Position numbers and translations under genes: made by a program. This document shows positions 19,052 to 27,414 of a DNA stretch of 27,427 nucleotides, one piece after another. This DNA comes from Bacillota bacterium. GTDB lineage: Bacteria > Bacillota_A > Clostridia > Christensenellales > Aristaeellaceae. Within the stretch, counting starts at the first letter, position 1; each line of letters opens with the position of its first letter. The notes under the pieces were generated by a model. The model made no database searches, was not told the DNA's origin, and saw only the letters and a program-made list of their open reading frames with translations. The DNA is taken from positions 1-27,427 of the forward strand of contig JAEZSP010000069.1 of the NCBI GenBank assembly GCA_023421735.1. The letters run 5' to 3'.

Positions 19052-19080
19052 TTTAATGATAGTTCTTTCAGTTGTGTCAA
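19052..19080 (-). promoter_or_regulatory. Possible promoter of the large PKS gene
   Basis: On the minus strand TTGACA (19080-19075) is a perfect -35 hexamer, 17 bases before ATTAAA (19057-19052), a poor but possible -10. A start near 19045 would give a leader of about 30 bases before the PKS ATG at 19016. The PKS could therefore be transcribed separately from the radical SAM gene 203 bases upstream. Confidence 0.4.
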
Positions 19081-19219
19081 TTAGAAAATAAATTTATTCT
19101 CGAGGTAATTTAATTTCCATTATGTGGGAAATACACATTTGAGGAAAGCTGTCCTTACGGTTTGAGTATAAAGACACTTCTTTAGATATTACTTTCCATT
19201 GACAATTTTAAGTATGGTA

Positions 19220-20581
19220 CTAGACTCCAATATTATTCCTGGCGGTATTTACCTCAGAAAATTTAATTGGGTTATACTTCTCGCTATATTTTTTCATTAT
19301 TTTAAATCCGCGTCTTGTCCCAAGATTTATTTTAAATGCAAATATACTATTAAATAATTGCCCTTGAAGTATCTTTCTGAAACTTCTTTTAAACAAAGCC
19401 CAAATCGACGAATTTTTTTGATATAACCATCGATACCCTTGAAACAGCTGTTCTTGGGTCATTTCTTTAGGTATGAAGTTAACTCCATCAAGTATATAGT
19501 TATCATAATCATGACTTGTGATTCTGTTTTCTTTGACTAAACGTTCACGTAATTGTGTTCCTACATAAGGATAAGGTATATTAAACTGTATACAATCAAA
19601 TTTCATTTTATCAACAAATTTATGCAGTCTTTTGAAGATATCAGCCTTGTCTTGATCCAGTCCGATTACAAAAGCTCCCTGAATGAGAATTTTATTATCA
19701 TGAGCCTTTTTAATAATATTTCTATATTCTTTTGGATTGTTTTGGTTTTTATTTGACTGCTTCAAGGTATCTTCATTGATTGACTCAAATCCGATGAACA
19801 GGAGTATACATCCACTTTTACTTGCAAGTTCCATGAAGCCTTCCCTACTAGCAGTTTTTACACCTGTTTGACTGGCCCATTTAATCTTAAGTGGAGTAAG
19901 CTTTTCAAATAATTCTTTTGCATACTTAGGATTTACTCCGATATGATCATCAGCAAAGAATATTGGCTTTGATCTGTCAAGAGTTTTTACTTCTTCAATA
20001 ACTTCATCGATAGGACGAGAGCGATACTTGTTGCCCGAGAATCTTGTAGCTGAACAGAACTCGCAATTAAAAGGACATCCTCGCGTTGTTTGTACATATT
20101 GGTATACGGTATATTTTTCAGGATACTTTATCAAATCAAGCCGTGGCTTGGGCAATCCCTTCATATCAAAAAAGACATCTGACTTATATATTTTATTTAG
20201 ATTGCCTTTCAAGGCATCATTAACGATATCTTCCCAAATCAGTTCTGCTTCGCCTACTGCAACTGAATCACAGTGTTCCAAGGCTTCTTCCACCGCCGCA
20301 GATACATGAATTCCTCCCATTACTACTTTGATGCCTCTCATACGAAACTCGTCCGCAACCTCATATCCCCGCTTTATTGCAGACGTTGTCCCAGTAATAC
20401 CTACTAGGTCAACTTTTTCATCAAAGTTTATTTCCTCAAACATTTCATCTACTATTGAGACTTCATGCTCTCTTGGTATTACTCCAGCGACAGCGCAAAG
20501 CGACCATGGTGGGAGTTTAAACCTTGTACCCATTCCTTTAATAAGTTTATGAGCTTTTGGTTGTATCAACAGTATTTTCAT
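19220..20581 (-). CDS. B12-binding-domain radical SAM protein
   Basis: 453 residues. The N-terminal Rossmann-like B12-binding domain (about 1-140) begins KILLIQPKAHKL and includes VGITGTTSAI and VVMGGIHVSA; the DxHxxG cobalamin-histidine motif is not evident, as in many members of this family. The radical SAM core follows, with the cluster motif CPFNCEFC (Cys169, Cys173, Cys176), then GNKYRSRPIDEVIEEV and FADDHIG. The C-terminal part (about 330-453) is the basic helical extension typical of the BchE/HpnP-like group. Relatives do methylation at unactivated carbon, ring formation and other radical reactions. Between a thioesterase gene and a PKS gene on the same strand, it probably tailors the polyketide or its starter; the reaction cannot be told from sequence. 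The ATG at 20581 has GAGAGGA 13 bases upstream. Confidence 0.9.
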   Translation of the reverse strand: MKILLIQPKAHKLIKGMGTRFKLPPWSLCAVAGVIPREHEVSIVDEMFEEINFDEKVDLVGITGTTSAIKRGYEVADEFRMRGIKVVMGGIHVSAAVEEALEHCDSVAVGEAELIWEDIVNDALKGNLNKIYKSDVFFDMKGLPKPRLDLIKYPEKYTVYQYVQTTRGCPFNCEFCSATRFSGNKYRSRPIDEVIEEVKTLDRSKPIFFADDHIGVNPKYAKELFEKLTPLKIKWASQTGVKTASREGFMELASKSGCILLFIGFESINEDTLKQSNKNQNNPKEYRNIIKKAHDNKILIQGAFVIGLDQDKADIFKRLHKFVDKMKFDCIQFNIPYPYVGTQLRERLVKENRITSHDYDNYILDGVNFIPKEMTQEQLFQGYRWLYQKNSSIWALFKRSFRKILQGQLFNSIFAFKINLGTRRGFKIMKKYSEKYNPIKFSEVNTARNNIGV

Positions 20582-20720
20582 ATTCGTATCACATTCCTCT
20601 CATTGTGCTTAAAGCACTAATTTAATTTAAGGTTTATATAAATTCTATGCTTCCGTACAATTTAAAAATTTTCAAACTGATGCCATTAGGAGCTTTCCTA
20701 AGAGAAGTCGTTTTTTAATT

Positions 20721-21143
20721 TTACTTATTAATTAGAATGTACCAGGTAAATTTTGAAAACATTGTAACTTCATTCTCTGAATCATACACTTTAACAATAA
20801 CATCAAACAACGCACGTCCTTTGACGTTTAAATTATCTTTAACCTTCTCGATATCTTTATCGTTCATGGTTGCATGAGAAAATATGGCACCTTTAGCAGG
20901 CTTTTTATATTTAACTTCAACAGATCTTACTACTGGAATAACCCCTTTTTCCGTATATTCTTCGAAAACTTCCAGCAAATATTGACCACTCGTCGCTTCT
21001 GCAAGAGCAAACTGAGCGCTGGCATGAACTGTTTCCAAATGATTCAAGTATTGGGGCTCATCTTGTATCTCAAAAACATATTCTTCCTTATCGGTTTTTT
21101 TTATTTTCATAAATTCATTAAACGCAATTTTAGTTATATCCAT
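20721..21143 (-). CDS. Hotdog-fold thioesterase-like protein (DUF4442/PaaI-like)
   Basis: 140 residues, the size of a single hotdog domain. The central helix region YLNHLETVHASAQFALAEA and following strands (VIPVVRSVEVKYKKPAKG) match the DUF4442/YiiD-type acyl thioesterase group. Such proteins hydrolyse acyl-CoA or acyl-ACP thioesters in the cytosol. As the first gene before the radical SAM protein and PKS, it may clear misprimed ACPs or release a chain. ATG 21143 has GAGGAG eight bases upstream. An extended -10 element at 21183-21175 would put the transcript start about 25 bases before the ATG, so this gene probably leads the operon. Fold assignment is by motif memory; substrate unknown. Confidence 0.75.
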   Translation of the reverse strand: MDITKIAFNEFMKIKKTDKEEYVFEIQDEPQYLNHLETVHASAQFALAEATSGQYLLEVFEEYTEKGVIPVVRSVEVKYKKPAKGAIFSHATMNDKDIEKVKDNLNVKGRALFDVIVKVYDSENEVTMFSKFTWYILINK

Positions 21144-21174
21144 GTCCTTATCTCCTCTTGCATACGCTATTTAT

Positions 21175-21183
21175 ATTACAACA
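21175..21183 (-). promoter_or_regulatory. Extended -10 promoter ahead of thioesterase-radical SAM(-PKS) operon
   Basis: On the minus strand TGT-TGTAAT (21183-21175) is an extended -10 element. It lies in the 19-mer GTGTTGTAATATAAATAGC (21184-21166), which differs by one base from the small RNA promoter at 7566-7584. No -35 hexamer is evident. The transcript would begin near 21168, 25 bases before the thioesterase ATG. Confidence 0.5.
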
Positions 21184-21542
21184 CTACTCCATTCGAGCAC
21201 TGTTGCGTCCATCAATATCCCACGCCCTGACCGACCATATTGCTTTATCACCTGGCCTAACTCTGCCCTCAACTCGGGGCGATATATTATTCTTAAATAA
21301 TCTTTCTACTGCATATCTGCCAATTTTGTCATTGGTGCTTATATATCTATTTTCTACCCTATCTTTAAAAGTAATTTATGGATATCTCCATTTTGCCCGA
21401 ATTGTTCCATCAGATCGTCATGGGATAATTCATAGAAGATAAATAAATACTCATTAGAATGAACACACGCTATGTATTCATGTCTCACCAACCACTCAAT
21501 ATATATTTTAAAAAATAATCTAAGTAGCTTATTTAGTAGCAA
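21184..21542 (-). pseudogene. Frameshifted remnant of an unknown gene
   Basis: One frame (21542-21354, TTG start just after a TAA) reads FKIYIEWLVRHEYIACVHS and FIFYELSHDDLMEQFGQNGD. It stops, while an overlapping frame carries on with FKDRVENRYISTNDKIGRY, AVERLFKNNISPRVEG, RPGDKAIWSVRAWDIDGR and ends at TAG 21186-21184. The join falls near 21375, and both halves look like real protein. Together they give about 115 residues that I cannot place in a family. The end WSVRAWDIDGRNSARM slightly recalls a glycosidase beta domain, but this is weak. It lies directly upstream of the thioesterase promoter. Confidence 0.45.
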
Positions 21543-21697
21543 TTACATAATAACTTATTTTTGTTATTATTTATATTTAGCCCCATATATAGAAAATTTT
21601 ATTTCAATTATATATTTATTGGTATAATATGTCAATTGTTTTGTGTCTCATTTTTCACCGAGAAATTGTAGGCTTATTAAAAGCGCAGAAAATCAAA

Positions 21698-21742
21698 CAG
21701 TCAATGAAAAAATCGAAATGACAACCGAGATTTCATTGACTG
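21698..21742. terminator. Hairpin with 12-bp perfect stem, probable terminator of the regulator unit
   Basis: CAGTCAATGAAA (21698-21709) pairs with TTTCATTGACTG (21731-21742) around a 21-nt loop. On the minus strand the stem is followed by TTTGATTTTCTG, so it could end transcripts coming from the AraC gene and the small ORF behind it. On the plus strand CTTCTAATTAATT follows. No perfect T run, so moderate confidence. Confidence 0.45.
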
Positions 21743-21749
21743 CTTCTAA

Positions 21750-21881
21750 TTAATTAGTTAAAACATAAATTCCATATCCAATACAATTTAAGAGTAATAC
21801 CAAAATTAAATTCCAAAAACGTAAAGCATTATTGTGATTAGATTTTATAATAAACCAAAGTAAGAAGAGTACCCAATACAC
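21750..21881 (-). CDS. Possible small two-helix membrane protein, or a remnant
   Basis: A 43-residue frame from GTG 21881 (upstream in-frame TAG) to TAA 21752-21750. It reads as two hydrophobic segments, VYWVLFLLWFII and WNLILVLLLNCIGYGIYVL, joined by the polar KSNHNNALRF. It begins 42 bases after the AraC stop on the same strand and ends just before a hairpin. There is no clear ribosome binding site, so it may be the tail of a decayed membrane protein. Not recognised. Confidence 0.3.
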   Translation of the reverse strand: MYWVLFLLWFIIKSNHNNALRFWNLILVLLLNCIGYGIYVLTN

Positions 21882-21922
21882 TGATATAACTATACTCTAC
21901 ATATTATATCCATAAGAGTGAT

Positions 21923-22777
21923 TTAAAGCTCGTTTTTTAGATATTGTTTAGGAGTAATCCCCTTATATTTGCGAAATGTCTTAATAAAGTAACTAATATC
22001 ATTAAATCCGCAATTAAAGGCCACCTCAATAATGGTACTTTTTTTTGTAGATAATTGTTCACATGCACATTCAATTCGATAATAATTTAGGTAATCTATA
22101 GGAGTGCGATAGGACATTTCACGAAAAAAACGACAAAAATATTTGGGATTCATACCGGCAATTCTAGATAAATCTTCAAGTGCAATGTGCTCTGTATAAC
22201 TATCTTCAATGTAACTTAATACTCTTTTGAAAAGTAGCACATGTTGTTGAGAAATATGTGTTGCATTTATATTAACTTCATATAAATGTTCCCTTAATAA
22301 TAGTCCTAGAAGCTGATAGAGATAACCTTGTGCTAGAAATTCGTATCCTGTCTTTTTTTCAGACATTACTAGAAATAAGCTATCAATTGTGTTTTTTAGG
22401 CAAATCAAATTATTTGGCAGTCGCTGTCTGATAACTATTTCATGTTGAATTATTTTTTGTGTTAGTTTTGTGCAAATATTATTTTCCTTTAATAATAGAT
22501 TCACATCAAAAACAAGACATTCATAGATACAATTTTCAGGAATACCGCCATGTAAAACTCCATCTTGTAAAAAGAGAATATCGCCTTTATTAACAACAAA
22601 GGTCTTATTATCCAAGGTCAAATGAAAACACCCCTCAAGGATATGAATAATTTCATATTCCGGATGCCAATGATATGGCATTTGATACCTTAAATGACTG
22701 GGTTCAACATGATAAAATTCCACAGGAAAGTCAAAAGTTCCTTGTCGCCTATGTTCCCTATAATCAAAATATTTCAT
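21923..22777 (-). CDS. AraC-family regulator with N-terminal cupin domain
   Basis: 284 residues. The N-terminal cupin sensor (about 25-110) has YHWHPEYEIIHILEG, VNKGDILFLQDG and LHGG. The C-terminal AraC/XylS DNA-binding domain (about 185-284) has two helix-turn-helix units (LEDLSRIAGMNPKYFCRFF and IIEVAFNCGFNDISYFIKTF, ending KYKGITPKQYL). ATG 22777 has GAGGG seven bases before it; an in-frame TTG at 22795 is less likely. It is divergent from fucI with 125 bases between starts, so it most likely activates the fucose operon in response to the sugar or an intermediate; that role is inferred from position. Confidence 0.9.
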   Translation of the reverse strand: MKYFDYREHRRQGTFDFPVEFYHVEPSHLRYQMPYHWHPEYEIIHILEGCFHLTLDNKTFVVNKGDILFLQDGVLHGGIPENCIYECLVFDVNLLLKENNICTKLTQKIIQHEIVIRQRLPNNLICLKNTIDSLFLVMSEKKTGYEFLAQGYLYQLLGLLLREHLYEVNINATHISQQHVLLFKRVLSYIEDSYTEHIALEDLSRIAGMNPKYFCRFFREMSYRTPIDYLNYYRIECACEQLSTKKSTIIEVAFNCGFNDISYFIKTFRKYKGITPKQYLKNEL

Positions 22778-22825
22778 TTTAAATCCCTCGAACAATTAAA
22801 GTGAATATTGTTATATTTTTAGTCT

Positions 22826-22864
22826 ATTATAGCACAAGATTTACACTGGTAACTACCATATAAT
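22826..22864. promoter_or_regulatory. Overlapping divergent promoters between AraC regulator and fucI
   Basis: A TATAAT on the minus strand (22831-22826) faces the regulator, and a TATAAT on the plus strand (22859-22864) faces fucI. The plus -10 has TTTACA only 13 bases upstream, too close for a strong promoter, which suits activator-dependent transcription. The TTACACTGGTAA segment (22841-22852) between them is a candidate operator. Confidence 0.45.
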
Positions 22865-22902
22865 GAAAAAAGACATCAAATAATTTTTACGGAGGGTTAA
22901 AA

Positions 22903-24699
22903 ATGGCAAGAAGCAGATTGATTGGTGATTACCCTGTAATTGGGATCCGTCCAACCATTGATGGAAGAAGAGGCTATTTAAATGTACGCGGATCGTTGGA
23001 AGAACAAACAATAAACATGGCTAAGGCTGCCGCAAAGTTGTTTGAAGAAAACTTGAAATATTCAAATGGTGAAGCAATAAAGGTAGTTATTGCTGATACA
23101 ACAATTGGACGTGTTGCAGAAGCAGCGGCTTGTGCAGATAAATTTAGAAAAGCCGGTGTTGATATTACGCTAACCGTAACGCCTTGCTGGTGCTATGGTG
23201 CAGAAACAATGGATATGGACCCTATGACAATAAAAGGTGTATGGGGATTCAATGGAACAGAAAGACCAGGAGCGGTATATTTAGCATCTGTATTGGCAAC
23301 CCATGCACAAAAGGGTCTTCCCGCTTTTGGTATCTATGGTCGAGATGTACAGGACGCACAGAATACTTCAATTCCAGAGGATGTTAAGGATAAATTATTA
23401 CGCTTTGGACGGGCTGCTATTGCTGCTGCAACGATGAGAGGAAAGTCCTATCTTCAGATTGGCTCCATTTGCATGGGTATTGGTGGGTCAATCATTGATC
23501 CTGCTTTTATAGAAGAGTATTTGGGAATGAGAGTAGAGTCTGTCGATGAAGTAGAAATTATCAGAAGAATGACAGAGGGCATCTATGATGAGGAAGAATT
23601 TAACAAAGCTCTTGTATGGACAAAAGAGAAATGTAAGGAAGGTTTTGATAAGAATCCTGCTGAAATCCAGAAAAGCCCTGAGCAAAAGGAAAAGGACTGG
23701 GAATTTGTAGTAAAGATGATGTGTATCATTAAGGATCTGATGAATGGAAATCAGAAGCTTCCAAAAGGATGCGAAGAAGAATCAGTTGGACACAATGCAA
23801 TTGCAGCAGGTTTCCAAGGGCAGAGACAATGGACTGACTTTTATCCAAACTGTGATTTTGCCGAAGCACTTTTGAATACATCCTTCGACTGGAACGGTGC
23901 AAGAGAACCATATATCCTTGCCACAGAAAACGATGTTTTAAATAGCTTGGGAATGCTATTTATGAAACTTTTAACTAACCGTGCTCAGATTTTTGCTGAT
24001 GTACGTACCTATTGGAGTCCAGAGGCCGTAAAGAAAGCAACTGGCTATGAATTAGAAGGGATTGCAAAAGCTTCAGGTGGCTTTATTCATTTGATTAATT
24101 CTGGTGCTGCATGTTTGGATGCTAATGGAGAAGCAAAAAATGAAAACGGAAACGGAGTAATTAAACCTTGGTATGATATTACAGAAGAAGATCAGAAAGC
24201 AATATTAAAAGCAACTACCTGGAATGCTGCTGATAATGGATACTTCAGAGGAGGCGGCTACTCATCTAGATTTGTTACCAAAGTTGAAATGCCTGTAACG
24301 ATGATCCGGTTAAATCTTGTGAAGGGACTTGGTCCGATGCTCCAGATTGCAGAAGGCTGGACGGTTAATCTGCCGGAAGAAGTTACAGATATATTATGGA
24401 AGAGAACAGACTATACTTGGCCTTGTACGTGGTTTGCACCAAGAACAACGGGAGAAGGTTCATTTAAGGATGCTTATGCTGTAATGAATAACTGGGGAGC
24501 GAATCACGGTGCTATCTCCTACGGACATATTGGTGCAGACTTAATTACTTTATGCTCTATCCTTCGCATTCCTGTGAGTATGCATAACGTTCCTGAAGAA
24601 AATATTTTCCGTCCTGCAGCTTGGAACGCCTTCGGTATGGATAAAGAAGGTCAGGATTACAGAGCATGTACAGCTTATGGTCCACTTTATACTGCATAG
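22903..24699 (+). CDS. fucI: L-fucose isomerase
   Basis: 598 residues, close to the 591 of the E. coli enzyme. It converts L-fucose to L-fuculose (and D-arabinose to D-ribulose) with Mn2+ as a cytosolic hexamer. The N-terminal [19 protein letters not shown], the [12 protein letters not shown] block, [14 protein letters not shown] and the C-terminal [17 protein letters not shown] followed by [11 protein letters not shown] are hallmark FucI segments. The start follows ACGGAGGG with a seven-base gap. It is the first gene of a plus-strand operon with the aldolase and the sugar kinase. No truncation. Confidence 0.97.
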   Translation: MARSRLIGDYPVIGIRPTIDGRRGYLNVRGSLEEQTINMAKAAAKLFEENLKYSNGEAIKVVIADTTIGRVAEAAACADKFRKAGVDITLTVTPCWCYGAETMDMDPMTIKGVWGFNGTERPGAVYLASVLATHAQKGLPAFGIYGRDVQDAQNTSIPEDVKDKLLRFGRAAIAAATMRGKSYLQIGSICMGIGGSIIDPAFIEEYLGMRVESVDEVEIIRRMTEGIYDEEEFNKALVWTKEKCKEGFDKNPAEIQKSPEQKEKDWEFVVKMMCIIKDLMNGNQKLPKGCEEESVGHNAIAAGFQGQRQWTDFYPNCDFAEALLNTSFDWNGAREPYILATENDVLNSLGMLFMKLLTNRAQIFADVRTYWSPEAVKKATGYELEGIAKASGGFIHLINSGAACLDANGEAKNENGNGVIKPWYDITEEDQKAILKATTWNAADNGYFRGGGYSSRFVTKVEMPVTMIRLNLVKGLGPMLQIAEGWTVNLPEEVTDILWKRTDYTWPCTWFAPRTTGEGSFKDAYAVMNNWGANHGAISYGHIGADLITLCSILRIPVSMHNVPEENIFRPAAWNAFGMDKEGQDYRACTAYGPLYTA

Positions 24700-24809
24700 G
24701 TTCAGATAAAATATTTCGTCTGTTCGTCTATGTGTCAAAGTATAACGTGGTAAATAATGATTGGAGGTTAGCTTGAAAGAATGTGGAGGTAGCTATAAAT
24801 AAACTGCGT

Positions 24810-24828
24810 ACCTCTACGAAGTAGAGGT
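24810..24828 (+). repeat. Hairpin in the fucI-fucA spacer
   Basis: ACCTCTAC (24810-24817), loop GAA, GTAGAGGT (24821-24828): a perfect 8-bp stem with a triloop and no T run. It may be an mRNA processing or stabilising element. The 182-base spacer also has three GGAGGT sites, one five bases before a nine-codon frame (TTG 24773-24775 to TAA) that might be a leader peptide. Confidence 0.45.
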
Positions 24829-24881
24829 TCTCCACAGAGTTCTTTACAAATTTTTTGCCAAAAGTAGGCGTGGAGGTTATT

Positions 24882-25586
24882 ATGAGCGATAAAGAAAGGT
24901 TGAAAGTAAATCATATAAAAGAACATATCTGTGATGTTTGTTACAAAATGTGGCAGCTTGGCTGGGTTGCTGCCAACGATGGGAATATAACAGTAAAATT
25001 GGAGGATGGCACTTATTTGGCGACTCCAACCGGCATAAGCAAGAGCTTTATTACACCTGACAAAATAGTGCATATTGATAATAACGGCATGCTTTTAGAT
25101 GATAGCGAATATAAGCCCTCTTCTGAAATTAAGATGCATTTGAGATGCTATGAAGAAAGAGAAGATGTGGGAGCTGTACTTCATGCACATCCACCGGTTG
25201 CTACAGGGTACGCGGTAGCTAATATTGCATTGGATGAGTACTCAATGATTGAGACAGTTATTGCACTAGGTTCTATTCCTGTTACCCCATATGGAACACC
25301 CTCTACCTATGAAGTTCCAGATTCCATAGCACCTTATCTTGGAATGCATGATGTGGTATTGCTTCAGAATCATGGTGCTCTATCTGTTGGTGCAGATTTG
25401 CTTACCGCATATTATCGTATGGAAACCTTGGAGTTATTTGCAAAAATCAGTTTAAATGCACATTTGCTTGGAGGCGCAAAGGAAATCTCCAAGGTTAATA
25501 TTGACCGCCTAATCTCTATGCGCGAGCGTTATAAAGTAACAGGTAAACATCCTGGTTACAAGAAATACCCAGAGGGTAATGCCTAA
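24882..25586 (+). CDS. fucA: L-fuculose-1-phosphate aldolase (class II aldolase)
   Basis: 234 residues, of the class II aldolase/adducin family. It splits L-fuculose-1-phosphate into dihydroxyacetone phosphate and L-lactaldehyde, using zinc. Visible features: GWVAANDGNITVKL, the TPTGISKSF phosphate loop, the PSSEIKMHL glutamate, zinc histidines in LHAHPPVATGYA, and the later LLQNHGALSVGADLLTAYYR. The frame is open from ATG 24855, but GGAGG lies five bases before ATG 24882, so that start was chosen. Second gene of the fucose operon. Confidence 0.93.
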   Translation: MSDKERLKVNHIKEHICDVCYKMWQLGWVAANDGNITVKLEDGTYLATPTGISKSFITPDKIVHIDNNGMLLDDSEYKPSSEIKMHLRCYEEREDVGAVLHAHPPVATGYAVANIALDEYSMIETVIALGSIPVTPYGTPSTYEVPDSIAPYLGMHDVVLLQNHGALSVGADLLTAYYRMETLELFAKISLNAHLLGGAKEISKVNIDRLISMRERYKVTGKHPGYKKYPEGNA

Positions 25587-25628
25587 GATTAACTCAAAAA
25601 CCGGAAGAACTTTCCATTGGACACTTAT

Positions 25629-25745
25629 GTGGAACATCTAGTGAAATTAATGCAGGTAATGAAAGATGATCACGTAGAGACTCCAATATGGGAAAGGTAT
25701 AAAGAGATCGTTGTGAAACTGCCCTTTATGCAAATGTCATGTTAA
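25629..25745 (+). other. Short open stretch between fucA and the kinase
   Basis: A frame with no good start reads YVEHLVKLMQVMKDDHVE and TPIWERYKEIVVKLPFMQM, up to TAA 25743-25745. It looks more protein-like than chance but lacks a ribosome binding site and has an in-frame stop 40 bases upstream. It could be the tail of a lost gene. Confidence 0.25.
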
Positions 25746-25784
25746 AAAGGTGTGGTAGTCGCATAATTAACAGGAGGAGTAGCT

Positions 25785-27194
25785 ATGAGTACTTATTATT
25801 TGGCAATTGACATTGGTGCCTCCAGTGGTAGGCATGTATTAGGCAGCATAGTAGATGGAAAAATCCATTTAGAAGAAGTATACCGATTTGAAAATGGTAT
25901 GGAGAATATATGCGGACAACTCTGCTGGAATACGCAAAATATACTTATGCACATTTTAACTGGAATGAAAAAATGCAAAGAACTTGGTAAGATCCCTAAG
26001 AGTGTTAGTATTGATACTTGGGGCGTTGATTTTGTACTTCTAGATAAATGCGGCAATATGATAGGTCAGGCGGTAGGTTATAGAGATCATAGGACTGATT
26101 CTATGGATGAAGTAGTAAAACAATATATATCTACTGATGAGCTATATTATAGAACAGGTATTCAAAAACAGATATATAATACAATATACCAGTTAATGGC
26201 GATTTTGCAAACACATCCTGAGTATTTTGAACAAGCGGACACTATGCTTATGACTCCTGATTACTATAACTATCTCCTTACTGGTGAAATAAAACAGGAA
26301 TACACCATAGCTACAACTACCCAATTAGTGAATATTCATTCTAAGGACTGGGACTTTGAATTGATTGATAAACTTGGTCTTTCTAAAAATATATTGAGGC
26401 ATATACAAATGCCTGGAACGACAGTTGGAAATCTCAAGTCAGAGATAACAGAGTTGGTAGGATATGATTGCCAGGTGATTATGCCGTGTTCCCACGATAC
26501 CGCATCAGCAGTTATGGCTGTTCCCAATACTGTTGAGGATATGCTATACATTAGTTCTGGGACTTGGTCTCTGGTAGGAATTGAATTAAATGAACCAAAC
26601 TGTTCAAAGGATAGTATGCAAGCAAACTTTACAAACGAAGGTGGATTTGACTATCGCTATCGGTATATAAAAAATATCATGGGACTATGGATGATACAAT
26701 CAGTAAAAAAGGAAATGGTCGAAGGATATTCTTATGCAGAAATCTGTGACCTGGCCACTAAAGAGGATATAACATCTATAGTAGATTGTAATGATAACAG
26801 TTTCTTATCCCCCAATAGCATGGTAGAAGCTATCAAAGCCTACTGTAAAGGCTCAGGTCAGCAAGTTCCAGAGACATTGGGTGAAATAGCTTCTGTTATT
26901 TATAACAGTCTTGCCAAGTGTTATACAAGTGCCATTACACAAATAGAACAAATTACAGGGAAACATTTTGATTACATTCACATTATTGGTGGTGGCTCCA
27001 ATGCAGATTACTTAAATAGGTTAACTGCAAAATTTACAGGTCGTACAGTACTGGCAGGTCCAACAGAAGCAACTGCAATTGGGAACATTCTGGCTCAAAT
27101 GTTGAGTTACGGAGAACTCTCCACTTTGTCAGAGGCAAGAAAATGTGTGGCAGCTTCCTTTGATATTAGAGAATACTGTAACTCTGAAGTCTAG
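25785..27194 (+). CDS. rhaB: FGGY-family sugar kinase, rhamnulokinase type (probable L-fuculokinase role)
   Basis: 469 residues, two-lobed FGGY kinase. Motifs: AIDIGASSGRHVLG at the start, SIDTWGVDFVLLD with the catalytic Asp, GYRDHRTD, MPCSHDTASAVMAVP, SSGTWSLVGIE, and the C-terminal ATP site IGGGSNADYLNRLTAKFTGR followed by GPTEATAIGN. The sequence resembles rhamnulokinase (RhaB) more than E. coli FucK. Next to fucI and fucA it should phosphorylate L-fuculose at O1; rhamnulose cannot be excluded. AGGAGG is well placed before ATG 25785. Last gene of the operon seen here; no fucose permease is in the window. Confidence 0.92.
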   Translation: MSTYYLAIDIGASSGRHVLGSIVDGKIHLEEVYRFENGMENICGQLCWNTQNILMHILTGMKKCKELGKIPKSVSIDTWGVDFVLLDKCGNMIGQAVGYRDHRTDSMDEVVKQYISTDELYYRTGIQKQIYNTIYQLMAILQTHPEYFEQADTMLMTPDYYNYLLTGEIKQEYTIATTTQLVNIHSKDWDFELIDKLGLSKNILRHIQMPGTTVGNLKSEITELVGYDCQVIMPCSHDTASAVMAVPNTVEDMLYISSGTWSLVGIELNEPNCSKDSMQANFTNEGGFDYRYRYIKNIMGLWMIQSVKKEMVEGYSYAEICDLATKEDITSIVDCNDNSFLSPNSMVEAIKAYCKGSGQQVPETLGEIASVIYNSLAKCYTSAITQIEQITGKHFDYIHIIGGGSNADYLNRLTAKFTGRTVLAGPTEATAIGNILAQMLSYGELSTLSEARKCVAASFDIREYCNSEV

Positions 27195-27379
27195 GTTAAT
27201 AAAATGTATACATGTGTAGTTGATAGGGCTAAAACCTAAAAAGACGAGAGAAAAAAAGTCTGTAAATACAGCTTTCTATGATAAAATTTAAAGCGAAAAA
27301 AGGGTCTATAAGAAGTAGTGTGTAATTAATTTTTATTAAAAAGTATAACCATCGTTATATTTATATTATTTCCAAAAAG

Positions 27380-27414
27380 TGGTGGTTATATTCAATTTAT
27401 CACCATCATTTTTT
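27380..27414 (+). terminator. Weak terminator candidate near the right edge
   Basis: TGGTGG (27380-27385) pairs with TCACCA (27400-27405), including one G-U, with a 14-nt loop, and T6 starts three bases after the stem. It lies about 190 bases past the kinase stop. A palindrome ATGTATACAT is at 27204-27213 in between; otherwise this stretch shows no gene. Confidence 0.35.

Noticed and set aside
20686..20701. TTAGGA-GCTT-TCCTAA hairpin between the thioesterase and radical SAM genes as a terminator
   Set aside because: Only 6 bp, with no T run following on the minus strand; not enough to call.
21698..21742. Possible relation to the hairpin at 7619-7663 (both 12-bp stems and 21-nt loops)
   Set aside because: Stem and loop sequences do not align; equal sizes are probably coincidence.
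24768..25073. 101-codon minus-strand frame over the start of fucA
   Set aside because: Antisense to a certain gene, with no ribosome binding site.
25629..25745. Independent gene between fucA and the kinase
   Set aside because: No start codon with a ribosome site, and a stop just upstream; kept only as a low-confidence open stretch.
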